The position numbers were made by a program, and so were the translations under genes. DNA of 64,000 nt from Crystallibacter sulfonylureivorans_A (GTDB lineage: Bacteria; Actinomycetota; Actinomycetes; Actinomycetales; Micrococcaceae). Where the stretch lies: the NCBI RefSeq assembly GCF_047607445.1, contig NZ_JBLKRT010000011.1, positions 1 through 64,000 on the forward strand, written 5' to 3'. This document shows positions 1 to 7,699 of this stretch, in pieces (the first letter of the stretch is position 1; each line of letters begins with the position of its first letter). The notes under the pieces are model-generated. The model searched no databases. It saw nothing but the letters and a program-made list of their open reading frames with translations, and was not told where the DNA came from.

Positions 1-1
1 A

Positions 2-868
2 CCCCAACCAACCGGAACCGGCCGAACCGGTGCAGGCCAAAGCCCGCCCGGCGAATGCTTGGCCGGCCCGCCGGGTGACGCCGTCCGGCAAAAGGTGCCG
101 TTTGGTGCGGGAGGCGGGCAGCAGGGGCCGCCGGACAGCAGTTTCGGGCAGCGCGACCCGTCCGGAGAACGCTCGGCCGGGCCGCCGGGTGGCGGCTTCG
201 GGGTGAAAGCTCCGCCGGCCGGGACCGAGCCGGGTTGGCAGACCGCCCGCGAGACGGCACGGCAGGAGCGGCTGCGGAACCTGAAGGTCGGCGGGGTGGA
301 GGACGTCTGGATCCGGCGGCTCTACACCGCGCCGGGGACCGGGCAGTTGCTGGGCATGGACTCGAAGGCCCGGAAGTTCCCGGACGGGATCCGGCGGATG
401 GTGCTGGCCCGGGACGCGGTCTGCGGCAGTCCCTGGTGCGACGCGCCGATCCGGCACATCGACCACATCGTCGCCTGGGCCGAGGGCGGGCCCACCACCC
501 TGGCCAACGGGCACGGACTGTGTGAACGCTGCAACCAGGCCAAAGAAGCCGACGGCTGGACCGCCACACCCATCGACGGGCCACGGCACAGCGTGCAGAC
601 GACCGCCCCGACCGGCCACACCTACACCAGCACCTCACCGCCCCTGCCCGGCACGCCGCCGGGACGGCCCGCCGTACAGGCAGCCGGGGTGCAAGAGGCA
701 ACTGCTGTGCGGCGGGGCCAGCGGACCGCACCGGAGCCGCTGCATTTGGTGGAGACCGCCCTGCGGCAAGCGGGTGCCCTCGACGCGGGCCGCCCTGACA
801 TCGGCGCCACGGGTGGCTGGGCGGTCGTCCGCATCCCTAGGGACGAACTGATCCGCCCGGCAGCCTGA
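2..868 (+). CDS. HNH endonuclease-domain protein, 13E12/DUF222 type, C-terminal part
   Basis: The frame is open from the first bases of the window, so the true start lies to the left and only the C-terminal 288 residues are seen. An internal TTG at 59 is unlikely to be the start. The visible N-terminal half is Gly/Pro-rich linker. Then comes an HNH finger: a Cys pair (CGSPWC), HIDH with the general-base His, and a second pair (CERC) followed by a conserved Asn. A disordered linker before a C-terminal HNH domain is typical of the multicopy actinobacterial 13E12-repeat/DUF222 proteins. Their biological role is unknown; DNA nicking is inferred from the fold. No neighbour clarifies the job. The tail after the HNH (from about base 580) is variable and proline-rich. 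Confidence 0.8.
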   Translation, partial: PQPTGTGRTGAGQSPPGECLAGPPGDAVRQKVPFGAGGGQQGPPDSSFGQRDPSGERSAGPPGGGFGVKAPPAGTEPGWQTARETARQERLRNLKVGGVEDVWIRRLYTAPGTGQLLGMDSKARKFPDGIRRMVLARDAVCGSPWCDAPIRHIDHIVAWAEGGPTTLANGHGLCERCNQAKEADGWTATPIDGPRHSVQTTAPTGHTYTSTSPPLPGTPPGRPAVQAAGVQEATAVRRGQRTAPEPLHLVETALRQAGALDAGRPDIGATGGWAVVRIPRDELIRPAA

Positions 869-1054
869 CCGCAAAGAGCGGCGTGGTGACAACACTCGCG
901 GTTGGTGCCCCGTGCAAGACAGCATTCGGACGAGGCCTTATTAAGCCATCGTGGCTGACAGGCGGGGCTGCCTCCAGTCTGAGCCCGATTCTGAGTGCTC
1001 GGTGAGCCGATCACGGTTCGGACTATGGGGCACAGTAAGGCAGACTTGTAGGCG

Positions 1055-1735
1055 ATGAGCATGATGACCTTTTCCTCCCTGTCAGCCATTCCCGCACAAG
1101 CTTCTGGTGATTCCAGTGCACTCACCGGTGTAGCCGACTGGGCTGTTGGCTTGATGGAGACCATCGGTGCCCCCGGGGCCGGACTGGCCATCGCGCTGGA
1201 AAACCTTTTCCCGCCGCTGCCCAGCGAGGTGGTGCTTCCGCTGGCCGGCTTCACGGCGAGCCGCGGGAGTTTCACCCTTATCGAGGCACTGCTCTGGACC
1301 ACGCTGGGCTCGGTCTTCGGCGCTTGGGCGCTGTACGGTCTGGGGGCTTGGCTGGGCCGGAGGCGAATGCGCGCCATCGCCGCAAAGCTTCCGCTGGTCG
1401 ACCTGGAGGACGTGGACAAGGTCGAGGCATGGTTCGGCCGACACGGCTACAAGGCTGTGTTCTTCGGGCGGATGATCCCGATCTTCCGAAGCCTGATCTC
1501 CATCCCCGCGGGCATCGAACGCATGCCGGTGACCAAGTTCCTCTTGCTGACCAGTGCGGGCAGCCTGATCTGGAACTCCATCTTCGTGTTCGCTGGTTTC
1601 TATCTAGGCGAGAACTGGCACATCGTCGAGCAGTACGCGGGCATCTTCCAAAAGATCGTCATCGTCGTCGTCGTTCTCGCGGTTCTCTACTGGGTCACCA
1701 CCAGGATCCGTAAGATCCGCAACCGCAGGAGCTAG
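1055..1735 (+). CDS. DedA-family membrane protein
   Basis: A 226-residue integral membrane protein of the DedA/SNARE-associated (VTT) family, which acts in lipid flipping, proton-dependent envelope homeostasis and resistance to membrane stress. Visible landmarks are the N-terminal re-entrant region with Glu49 and LFPPLPSE (residues 51-58), the family signature GRMIPIFRS (138-146) with Arg139 and Arg145, the following PAG (151-153), and a hydrophobic C-terminal helix ending in a basic tail. The first 20 residues are poorly conserved; ATG codons at 1055, 1061 and 1064 are all possible starts and no strong ribosome site decides between them. It stands alone, with about 190 bp before it and 576 bp after it. 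The substrate cannot be told from sequence. Confidence 0.88.
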   Translation: MSMMTFSSLSAIPAQASGDSSALTGVADWAVGLMETIGAPGAGLAIALENLFPPLPSEVVLPLAGFTASRGSFTLIEALLWTTLGSVFGAWALYGLGAWLGRRRMRAIAAKLPLVDLEDVDKVEAWFGRHGYKAVFFGRMIPIFRSLISIPAGIERMPVTKFLLLTSAGSLIWNSIFVFAGFYLGENWHIVEQYAGIFQKIVIVVVVLAVLYWVTTRIRKIRNRRS

Positions 1736-2219
1736 TAACCCGCCGTCGCTGCACGCGCCTGTTTCTGGGGTTCTTGACCTGGCGCGAAGCGATCCTGCCT
1801 TGCGGCGGCTGAAGCCGATGCACCCTTCCCGCCCCTTCTGAGCGGCTTTCACGCGTTGCCGCTGCGCTGAGCGTAGGTTCACACACCTCCTTCCTGCTGT
1901 TTGTCGGATGCCGCCTGCCGTGACACGCCGCGCCTGCGGTGGATGCGTCTCATCGACATCAAGCAAGCTGGCGTCCCACGCCCCGTCACAGCCAGCAGCG
2001 CGCCAACATCCCACACCCCAGCCCGGTGGCCCGCGTCCCGGGTGGTCGTGACTAGTGGTATCTGCAGATCAGGTGCGCTTCTTGAGTCCATCTGACGATC
2101 GCCCCGGCGACGCTGTGGCTGACGCCGCCACCGACGCCGCCACCGACGCCGGGGCCGACGCCGCGCCCCGCCAGCCGACGTCGCGCCCCTCCAACTGGCC
2201 CCACTCAACCCCCCACTGC
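1736..2219. other. Long intergenic region without a convincing gene
   Basis: About 480 bp between the DedA gene and the promoter of the GntR-ABC operon. Short open frames exist on both strands, but none has a ribosome site, a family signature or a convincing composition. The only clear structure is the 12-bp tandem repeat at 2121-2168. No tRNA-like cloverleaf or strong terminator was found. Confidence 0.5.
2121..2168. repeat. 12-bp GC-rich tandem repeat, four copies
   Basis: GACGCCGCCACC occurs twice exactly (2121-2132 and 2133-2144), followed by two degenerate copies that keep GACGCC (2145-2156 and 2157-2168). It lies about 50 bp before the -35 box of the next operon. The period is a multiple of three, so it would read as a short Asp-Ala repeat if translated, but there is no sign that it is. 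Confidence 0.7.
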
Positions 2220-2268
2220 TTGACAAGAGACTCCAAGGTTGTATGGTTAGCTACATCAGTAACTAACC
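2220..2268 (+). promoter_or_regulatory. Promoter and putative GntR operator of the ABC operon
   Basis: A perfect -35 box TTGACA (2220-2225) is followed after 16 bp by TATGGT (2242-2247). An inverted repeat GGTTAG (2245-2250) and CTAACC (2263-2268), 12 bp apart, overlaps the -10 box and the expected start of transcription near 2254. This is where an autorepressor encoded by the first gene would be expected to bind. The binding itself is inference. Confidence 0.6.
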
Positions 2269-2311
2269 CCTCCACCGAATAACCGGTGTAGGGGCCGTGG
2301 AAGGAGCGGCT

Positions 2312-2701
2312 GTGATCGACGATTCAAGGCCGATCTTCCTGCAGATAGCGGAGCTCATCGAGAACGACATCGTGGACGGGGTGCTGGCGGAAGAGGGTCA
2401 GGTGCCGTCCACCAATGAGTTCGCCGCTTTCTACCGGATCAATCCCGCCACTGCGGCAAAAGGAGTCAACCGCCTAGTGGATGACGGGATTCTGTACAAG
2501 AAGAGGGGGATCGGCATGTTTGTAGCAGCCGGCGCCCGTTCCCGGTTAGTGGCCCAACGGCGCGACGACTTCTTCAGGGAGTACGTCCAGCCGATGACCC
2601 GGGAGGCACGAAAACTGGGCATCAGCACCGCACAGCTGACAGAAATGCTCAACCGCACCGAGTCCACCAGCGACATGACAGAGGGAAGCGTGTCCCGATG
2701 A
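2312..2701 (+). CDS. GntR-family regulator, YtrA subfamily
   Basis: A 129-residue regulator of the short YtrA branch of GntR: an N-terminal winged helix-turn-helix (about residues 5-75, with the RPIFLQIAELIE start and the VPSTNEFAAFYRINPATAAKGVN recognition region spanning roughly 30-55) and a short helical dimerisation tail. GTG at 2312 is chosen because AAGGAG (2301-2306) sits five bases upstream; a GTG at 2297 in the same frame lacks such a site. The stop overlaps the start of the ABC ATPase gene (ATGA at 2698). YtrA-type regulators usually repress the ABC operon they head, and the dyad over the promoter fits autorepression. The inducer is unknown; in Bacillus the ytr operon answers cell-wall antibiotics. 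Confidence 0.88.
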   Translation: MIDDSRPIFLQIAELIENDIVDGVLAEEGQVPSTNEFAAFYRINPATAAKGVNRLVDDGILYKKRGIGMFVAAGARSRLVAQRRDDFFREYVQPMTREARKLGISTAQLTEMLNRTESTSDMTEGSVSR

Positions 2702-3627
2702 ACAACCCGACCATACCCGCCGCCATAGAACTGCGGCAGGTGACCAAGACGTACCGCGATGCGACGGCGTTGGACAACGTCAGCCTCCGCCTGGAAGGCA
2801 ACCGGATCTACGGCCTGCTGGGCCGCAATGGCGCCGGCAAGACCACCTTGATGTCGGTGCTCACCGGCCAGGGCTTCCAGAGCAGTGGTGAAGCACTGGT
2901 CTTTGGCCAGCACCCCTATGAGAACGACGGCGTGCTGTCCCGGATCTGCTTCATCCGTGAATCGCAGAAGTATCCGGACGACTTCACCGCGCGGCAGGCT
3001 TTCAAGTCCGCATCTTTGTTCTTCAAGAATTGGGACCAGAGCTTCGCCGACCAGTTGGTCGAGGAGTTCCAACTGCCGCTCAAGAGGCGCATCAAGAAGC
3101 TCTCACGGGGCCAGCTCTCCGCCGTCGGCGTGATCATCGGACTGGCATCCCGCGCGGAAGTGACGTTCTTTGACGAACCGTACCTGGGGCTTGACGCCGT
3201 GGCCCGGCAGATTTTCTACGACCGGCTGGTCGAGGATTTCGCAGCGCATCCGCGGACCATCATCCTCTCCTCGCACCTGATCGATGAAGTGGCGAACCTG
3301 CTGGAGCATGTGGTCCTGATCGACCGCGGCCGAATCATCATGGACGACGACGCCGAGGCCGTCCGCGGCACCGCCGTCACGGTGGCGGGCAACGCTTCTG
3401 CCGTCCAGTCCTTCGCTGTCGGCCGCGAGGTGCTGCACCGCGAATCACTGGGCTCGCTGGCTTCCTGGACGGTCGAAGGCCGGCTCACCAGTGCCGAGCG
3501 CGCCGAAGCGGCCGATCTTGGACTGGAACTGGCCCCGGTGTCGCTCCAGCAACTGGTGGTGCGCAAGACCATGGCAGCAACCGATGCTGCCCTCGAGACC
3601 GACTCCGAACTGGAGGTCCTGAAATGA
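2698..3627 (+). CDS. ABC transporter ATP-binding protein (YtrB-like)
   Basis: A 309-residue ATPase that would power the permease encoded by the next gene. Walker A GRNGAGKTT lies near residues 42-50, a variant signature LSRGQ near 138-142, Walker B with catalytic Glu in FFDEP near 158-162, the D-loop in YLGLD, and the switch His in ILSSH near 184. About 90 extra residues after the nucleotide-binding domain are typical of two-gene exporters driven by GntR regulators. It overlaps both neighbours by four bases (ATGA), so the three genes are probably translationally coupled. The direction is probably export; the substrate is not evident. Confidence 0.9.
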   Translation: MNNPTIPAAIELRQVTKTYRDATALDNVSLRLEGNRIYGLLGRNGAGKTTLMSVLTGQGFQSSGEALVFGQHPYENDGVLSRICFIRESQKYPDDFTARQAFKSASLFFKNWDQSFADQLVEEFQLPLKRRIKKLSRGQLSAVGVIIGLASRAEVTFFDEPYLGLDAVARQIFYDRLVEDFAAHPRTIILSSHLIDEVANLLEHVVLIDRGRIIMDDDAEAVRGTAVTVAGNASAVQSFAVGREVLHRESLGSLASWTVEGRLTSAERAEAADLGLELAPVSLQQLVVRKTMAATDAALETDSELEVLK

Positions 3628-4313
3628 ACCGCGTCGTCAACGTAGCGCGCATGCAGCTGATCAATAAGTGGACGTTCCTGGGGATCCCGGCCATCATCAT
3701 GGTCGCGGCCTTCCTGGTAACCCTGGCTATTTGGGCGATGATTCCGGCCAGTGGCGAGACGTTCTACTCCGGCGCTTCACAGGCCGTGATGTGGTACTTC
3801 CTGGCCCTGGGCATCCAGTCGCTGACGCTCACCTTCCCGTTCTCACAGGCCATGAGCGTCAGCCGGAGGACCTTCTACATCGGCACGGTGGGACTGTTCG
3901 CTACGGTGGCGCTGGCCATCAGCGTGCTCTACTACCTGCTGGGCCTCGTGGAAGTTGCCACCAATGGCTGGGGCTTCAACGGACAGCTCTACGCGCTGGA
4001 CTGGATCGCCAATGAGCACGCGGTGGTGCAGATCCTGTTCTACTTCATCGCCATGGTGGCGCTGTTCATGATCGGCTTCTGGTTCGCCACCATCTACAAG
4101 CGCTGGCAGGCAACCGGGATGTTGGTCACATGGATCGCCATCGCTGTGGTCCTCATCGGGCTGCTGGGCTTGACCAGTTGGCAGGGATGGTGGCCGGTGG
4201 TGGGGCAGTGGTTCGTCGCCCAGACACCACTGACTGTCTCCGGCTGGACGGCGCTGTTCTGCGCGGTTCTGGCTGGCGGGTCCTACCTGACGTTGCGCCG
4301 CGCGACCCCCTGA
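3624..4313 (+). CDS. ABC transporter permease, six-helix membrane protein
   Basis: A 229-residue hydrophobic protein with about six membrane helices, starting after a short basic N-terminus (RMQLINKW) that resembles ABC-2 type permeases. The start ATG overlaps the ATPase stop, and the gene ends 30 bp before a strong hairpin, so the operon is regulator-ATPase-permease. No extracytoplasmic domain or substrate motif is visible. Together with the ATPase it forms a small exporter of the kind linked to envelope stress or antimicrobial resistance; that role is inferred from context only. Confidence 0.85.
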   Translation: MNRVVNVARMQLINKWTFLGIPAIIMVAAFLVTLAIWAMIPASGETFYSGASQAVMWYFLALGIQSLTLTFPFSQAMSVSRRTFYIGTVGLFATVALAISVLYYLLGLVEVATNGWGFNGQLYALDWIANEHAVVQILFYFIAMVALFMIGFWFATIYKRWQATGMLVTWIAIAVVLIGLLGLTSWQGWWPVVGQWFVAQTPLTVSGWTALFCAVLAGGSYLTLRRATP

Positions 4314-4343
4314 TCCAGGACCCGATCAACGCTCGCAACTTCG

Positions 4344-4388
4344 GCAGTACGGCGGCTCCCGCATAGCAAGCGGGAGCCGCCGTACTGC
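4344..4388. terminator. Strong hairpin ending the GntR-ABC operon
   Basis: A perfect 19-bp stem (4344-4362 with 4370-4388) closes a 7-base loop (ATAGCAA). There is no T-run, as is common for actinobacterial terminators. It lies 30 bp after the permease stop and 47 bp before the next gene. Confidence 0.85.
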
Positions 4389-4422
4389 GTGTTGGTGGAC
4401 CGGAACTGTCCGCGTCATCACC

Positions 4423-4435
4423 TAGTGTGGATCCG
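4423..4435 (+). promoter_or_regulatory. -10 box placed for leaderless transcription
   Basis: TAGTGT (4423-4428) is followed by six bases and then the GTG start codon at 4435. With no Shine-Dalgarno sequence, transcription would begin at or next to the start codon. No good -35 box is visible. Confidence 0.4.
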
Positions 4436-5451
4436 TGGCAATTGACTTCACGGCGATCGATTTCGAGACGGCAAACGGGTTCAGGGGCTCGCCATGCTCC
4501 GTCGGCTTGAGCAAGGTCCGTGACGGCCGGATCGTCGAGGAAGCCTCATGGCTGATGCGCCCGCCGGACGGCTTCGACCACTTCGATCCGCGGAATGTCC
4601 AGATCCACGGTATTACCGCAGGCATGGTTGCCGGAAAGCCCCGCTTCGGGGAACTGTTCGCGGACATGGCAGATTTCATCGGCTCCGACGTGTTGGTGGC
4701 CCACAATGCTGCGTTCGACATGGGGGTCATCCGGTCGGCCTTGGAAGTGTCTGAACTTTCCGGCCCGGCTTACGACTACGCCTGCACCGTCATCCTGTCA
4801 CGGCGCAGCTACTCGTTGGTGTCCTACTCGCTTCCGTTCGTGGCGGAAGCGGCCGGCGTGCCGCTGCTGAACCACCACGACGCCGTGGCGGACGCTCGCG
4901 CCTGCGCCGGCATCATGATCGACATCGCCAGCCGAAATTTCGCAGGCAGCATTCCTGACCTGCTCACAGCGATGCAGTTGCGCACCACCCGCCTCGAGGC
5001 CTATATCCACGGAACGGCCGCTGTCTCGAAACCAACAAGGACGGCACTGGAACGCCAAACGCTGGCCTCCGCCGGGGGAGCGGCGCCGTCCTCTGCCTGG
5101 ACGTACTGGCCGGACGAGGGCAGCAACCCCGAGCCGAACCAGGACGCCGACGACTCCCACCCGTTGTACGGCCAGACCGTGGTTTTCACCGGCAATTTGG
5201 GCCTGTCCCGCCAGGAGGCCAAGAACCGCGCGGCCGAACTGGGTGCGCGACCGGCCAGCAACGTGACCCGCAAAACCACGGTACTGGTGGTCGGAGACGG
5301 TTTCGTCGCTTCGGATCTCAAGAGCGGCCGGGTCACGGCCAAGGCCCACAAGGTGCTGCAGTTGCACGACAAGGGCCAGCAGATCGAGGTGTTGTCCGAG
5401 GGCGAGTTCCTGCAGATGATCGGCGGCCGCTGGCCTGCGCACAGCGCCTGA
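4435..5451 (+). CDS. DnaQ-like 3'-5' exonuclease with C-terminal BRCT domain
   Basis: A 338-residue protein with two domains. Residues 1-165 are a DEDDh exonuclease: DFE at 9-11, HNAAFD near 90-95, and the HHDAVADAR box near 147-155 with the catalytic His and last Asp. After a linker of about 80 residues, a BRCT domain begins at HPLYGQTVVFTG (about 240) and runs nearly to the end. This architecture resembles the proofreading subunit of DNA polymerase III but lacks polymerase-binding motifs, so it is more likely a stand-alone repair exonuclease whose BRCT domain recruits it to DNA ends or nicks. The GTG start has no ribosome site; a -10 box six bases upstream suggests a leaderless mRNA. It is monocistronic. 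Confidence 0.88.
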   Translation: MAIDFTAIDFETANGFRGSPCSVGLSKVRDGRIVEEASWLMRPPDGFDHFDPRNVQIHGITAGMVAGKPRFGELFADMADFIGSDVLVAHNAAFDMGVIRSALEVSELSGPAYDYACTVILSRRSYSLVSYSLPFVAEAAGVPLLNHHDAVADARACAGIMIDIASRNFAGSIPDLLTAMQLRTTRLEAYIHGTAAVSKPTRTALERQTLASAGGAAPSSAWTYWPDEGSNPEPNQDADDSHPLYGQTVVFTGNLGLSRQEAKNRAAELGARPASNVTRKTTVLVVGDGFVASDLKSGRVTAKAHKVLQLHDKGQQIEVLSEGEFLQMIGGRWPAHSA

Positions 5452-5484
5452 CTGGCAGCGCCCGGCCGGCCGCAGCCGCTCGTC

Positions 5485-5564
5485 GACCTGCAGGTGGACC
5501 TCGGTGAGCCCCTGACCGGCCGCACCCGCCAGTCAGACCCGCAGACGGACCCCGGTGAGCTCCT
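5485..5564. repeat. Imperfect 29-bp direct repeat at the SDR 3' end
   Basis: Bases 5485-5513 match 5536-5564 at 24 of 29 positions. The second copy covers the last codons of the SDR gene; the first lies just beyond its stop codon. The 51-bp offset equals 17 codons, so this looks like an old in-frame duplication of the gene's tail, now outside the reading frame. Confidence 0.5.
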
Positions 5565-6453
5565 CGGACAGGTCGATCAGCCGGGAGGCAGCATTGCGTT
5601 CCAGGGCATGCCGCTGCGGCGCAACGACGGAGGGGCGCCCTGTCAGTTGGAAGCGTCCGTCGGGCCCCCAATAGTCGCCGTTACGAACCTCGTCGCCGGC
5701 CGTCGCATGCACCAACGGCCACGCTCCGGCGTCCTTGCCCTGTGCCAGCAGACCGAACAGCAGGCGCTGCTGCCGGGTGGCCGGTTGGGAGAGCCGGAGA
5801 CCCGGCCTGTCCGGCGTGAAGTACTTCCGGGCATATCCCGGATGCGCCACCACGGACGAGGCAGGTGCGCCTGCTGCGTCCAGCCGGTGCGCCAGTTCGA
5901 AACCGAAACTCATCACCGCGAGCTTGGACAGGGCGTAGGACCGGTAGCTGGAGTACTTCGCCGGCAAAGCGGCCCGGCGGAAGTCCGGGCGTACCCAGCG
6001 GTGGCTGATGCTGCCCACATGCACCACGCGGCCGCGGCTGTGGGTCAGGCTAGGCATCAGCCTGGCAACCAAAGCGAAGTGGCCCAGATGGTTGGTGCCG
6101 AACTGTAGTTCGAAGCCATCGTCAGTGAATTGCAGCTCCCGGGAACCGATGACTCCGGCATTGGCCAGCAGGGCATCGATTCGCTCAAGGCCGGCCAGTT
6201 CCTCCGCGGCTTGCCGGACCGAGTCCAAACTGGCAAGGTCCAGCTTCTGGAACCTCACGTCTGCTCCGGGCACCGTATTGCGGACTGCTTCCATGGCCGC
6301 GCGGCCGCGGGCCTCGTTGCGTGCGGCCATCACCACCGTCGCGCCGGCCGCGGCCAGTTGCTCACTGGCGAAATAGCCCAAGCCGGCATTGGCGCCGGTC
6401 ACGACGATCGTCTTCCCGTCCTGGCGGCCCAGGGCGGCCGGGTTGTGGGCCAT
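5533..6453 (-). CDS. Short-chain dehydrogenase/reductase
   Basis: A 306-residue classical-type SDR of the retinol-dehydrogenase/WW-oxidoreductase-like group. The dinucleotide-binding TGANAGLG lies near residues 19-26, a basic residue after the second strand (AARNEARG) favours NADP, LANAGV follows near 94, and the catalytic Ser (GSIS) and YALSK are near 145 and 172. The start lies two bases after the stop of the upstream ADP-ribosylglycohydrolase-like gene, with AAGG six bases before the ATG, so the two are probably one transcription unit. The substrate is unknown. Its 3' end carries the short duplication noted separately. Confidence 0.85.
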   Translation of the reverse strand: MAHNPAALGRQDGKTIVVTGANAGLGYFASEQLAAAGATVVMAARNEARGRAAMEAVRNTVPGADVRFQKLDLASLDSVRQAAEELAGLERIDALLANAGVIGSRELQFTDDGFELQFGTNHLGHFALVARLMPSLTHSRGRVVHVGSISHRWVRPDFRRAALPAKYSSYRSYALSKLAVMSFGFELAHRLDAAGAPASSVVAHPGYARKYFTPDRPGLRLSQPATRQQRLLFGLLAQGKDAGAWPLVHATAGDEVRNGDYWGPDGRFQLTGRPSVVAPQRHALERNAASRLIDLSEELTGVRLRV

Positions 6454-6455
6454 GC

Positions 6456-7553
6456 CTAGCCTTGGGTCTGCGCCAGGAAGCGGTCGGCCATGCCGCGGAT
6501 GACGTCTGGTCCCTCCAGGGCTGCCAGCCAGTCGCCGGGCAGCGCAGCTTCACCGTAATGGGCGCCCAAGAGGCTTGCCGCAATGCTGCCGGTCGCGTTG
6601 CTGTCGCCGTCGTGATTGATCGCCGTGGCGACGGCCCTGCGGAAGTGTTGCTCCGGCGTCGTGCTGTCCGCCGTAGCCAGGACCGCGTAGAGGGCGATGG
6701 ACAGGGCTTCCTCAGCAGACCGGCCGTCGCCGAGTGCCGCGGTTAGGTCGGCAGGTGCCACCGGGCCCTGGGCGGAGAGTTCGACCGCTGCGCGCAAGCG
6801 GCCGGCCAGTTCGGCGGACGCGGCATCGTGCTCGGCGCGGGCCAGCATGGCGACGGCGGCGCCCGGCAGGGTCGCCTGTTCATGCACCAGCAGCCGGATC
6901 AACGTCGCCAAGGTGGCCGCGCTGCGGTGCGCGGCCGGATGCCCGTGGGTGAGGGCAGAGCCGTCGGTAGCCAGCCGCTGAACGGTCTGGTCGTCGACGA
7001 ACGGCAGCAGTCCGAAGGGAGCGGAACGGGTCACGGAGCTGCTGTCTTGAGCGTCCCGATTAATCGGACGGGCCCGGGTTCCCATCTCACCGGTGGCCAG
7101 CCCGGACAAGCAGGCCTCGGCGGGTGCGTGCCGCGCGTGTAGCACGGTCTGGCCGTCGATCCAGCGGGGCAGCGGCTCAGGAGCCTGGTCCGGAAAGCGG
7201 CCTTCCTGCGTGGTGTACCAGCGGAGGTAGGCGAGCCAGAGGCAGGCAGCTTCGTCCGCGGCCGTGCCGCTGTTGGCCCACTCCAGAGCCTCGGTCAAGC
7301 CGTCGAGGGTGTACAGCGTTAACTGCGTGTCACTGGTGAAATGCCCCGGCTCCGGCAATTGGGAGAAGTCGCGCAGGCCGTCGGCTCCGAACCGCCCGGC
7401 GATCAGGTCGAAGGAGTCCAGTTCAACGGCTGCCCCCAGTTGGTCGCCGAGCGCGCCGCCGAGCAGGCAGCCGCGTACCCGCGAGGGATAGTCCGGAACA
7501 GCAGGCGAAGGGTCATTGGACCGGGAACCGGGGAGCGGGGCATCGGTGATCAC
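6456..7553 (-). CDS. ADP-ribosylglycohydrolase-family protein with altered metal motifs
   Basis: A 365-residue member of the DraG/ARH fold, which normally removes ADP-ribose from proteins, nucleic acids or small molecules with two Mg ions. The N-terminal RVRGCLLGGALGDQLG (26-40) is clear. The first metal motif, usually TDDT, reads TSDT (73-76), and the C-terminal motif, usually GDSD or GDTD, reads GDSN (316-319), so one Asp is lost at each metal site. The protein may be inactive, bind a single ion, or act as a binder. The GTG at 7553 is preferred: it fits family length, and TAAGCT lies seven bases upstream as a possible leaderless -10 box; an in-frame ATG at 7583 is the alternative. It is probably cotranscribed with the SDR and is divergent from the aquaporin. 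Confidence 0.82.
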   Translation of the reverse strand: MITDAPLPGSRSNDPSPAVPDYPSRVRGCLLGGALGDQLGAAVELDSFDLIAGRFGADGLRDFSQLPEPGHFTSDTQLTLYTLDGLTEALEWANSGTAADEAACLWLAYLRWYTTQEGRFPDQAPEPLPRWIDGQTVLHARHAPAEACLSGLATGEMGTRARPINRDAQDSSSVTRSAPFGLLPFVDDQTVQRLATDGSALTHGHPAAHRSAATLATLIRLLVHEQATLPGAAVAMLARAEHDAASAELAGRLRAAVELSAQGPVAPADLTAALGDGRSAEEALSIALYAVLATADSTTPEQHFRRAVATAINHDGDSNATGSIAASLLGAHYGEAALPGDWLAALEGPDVIRGMADRFLAQTQG

Positions 7554-7699
7554 GATTATTAGCTTAGGCGTGCAGACTGACATTTTGCCCGACTGCGCTT
7601 TCGGGATGTGTTCAGGGTTCTCCCAGACCCCGATGACAGAGTGGAGTAGTTTTGAGTCAATCGCCGGCGTCCTGCCGGCCCGGCAGAAGGACAGTATCC

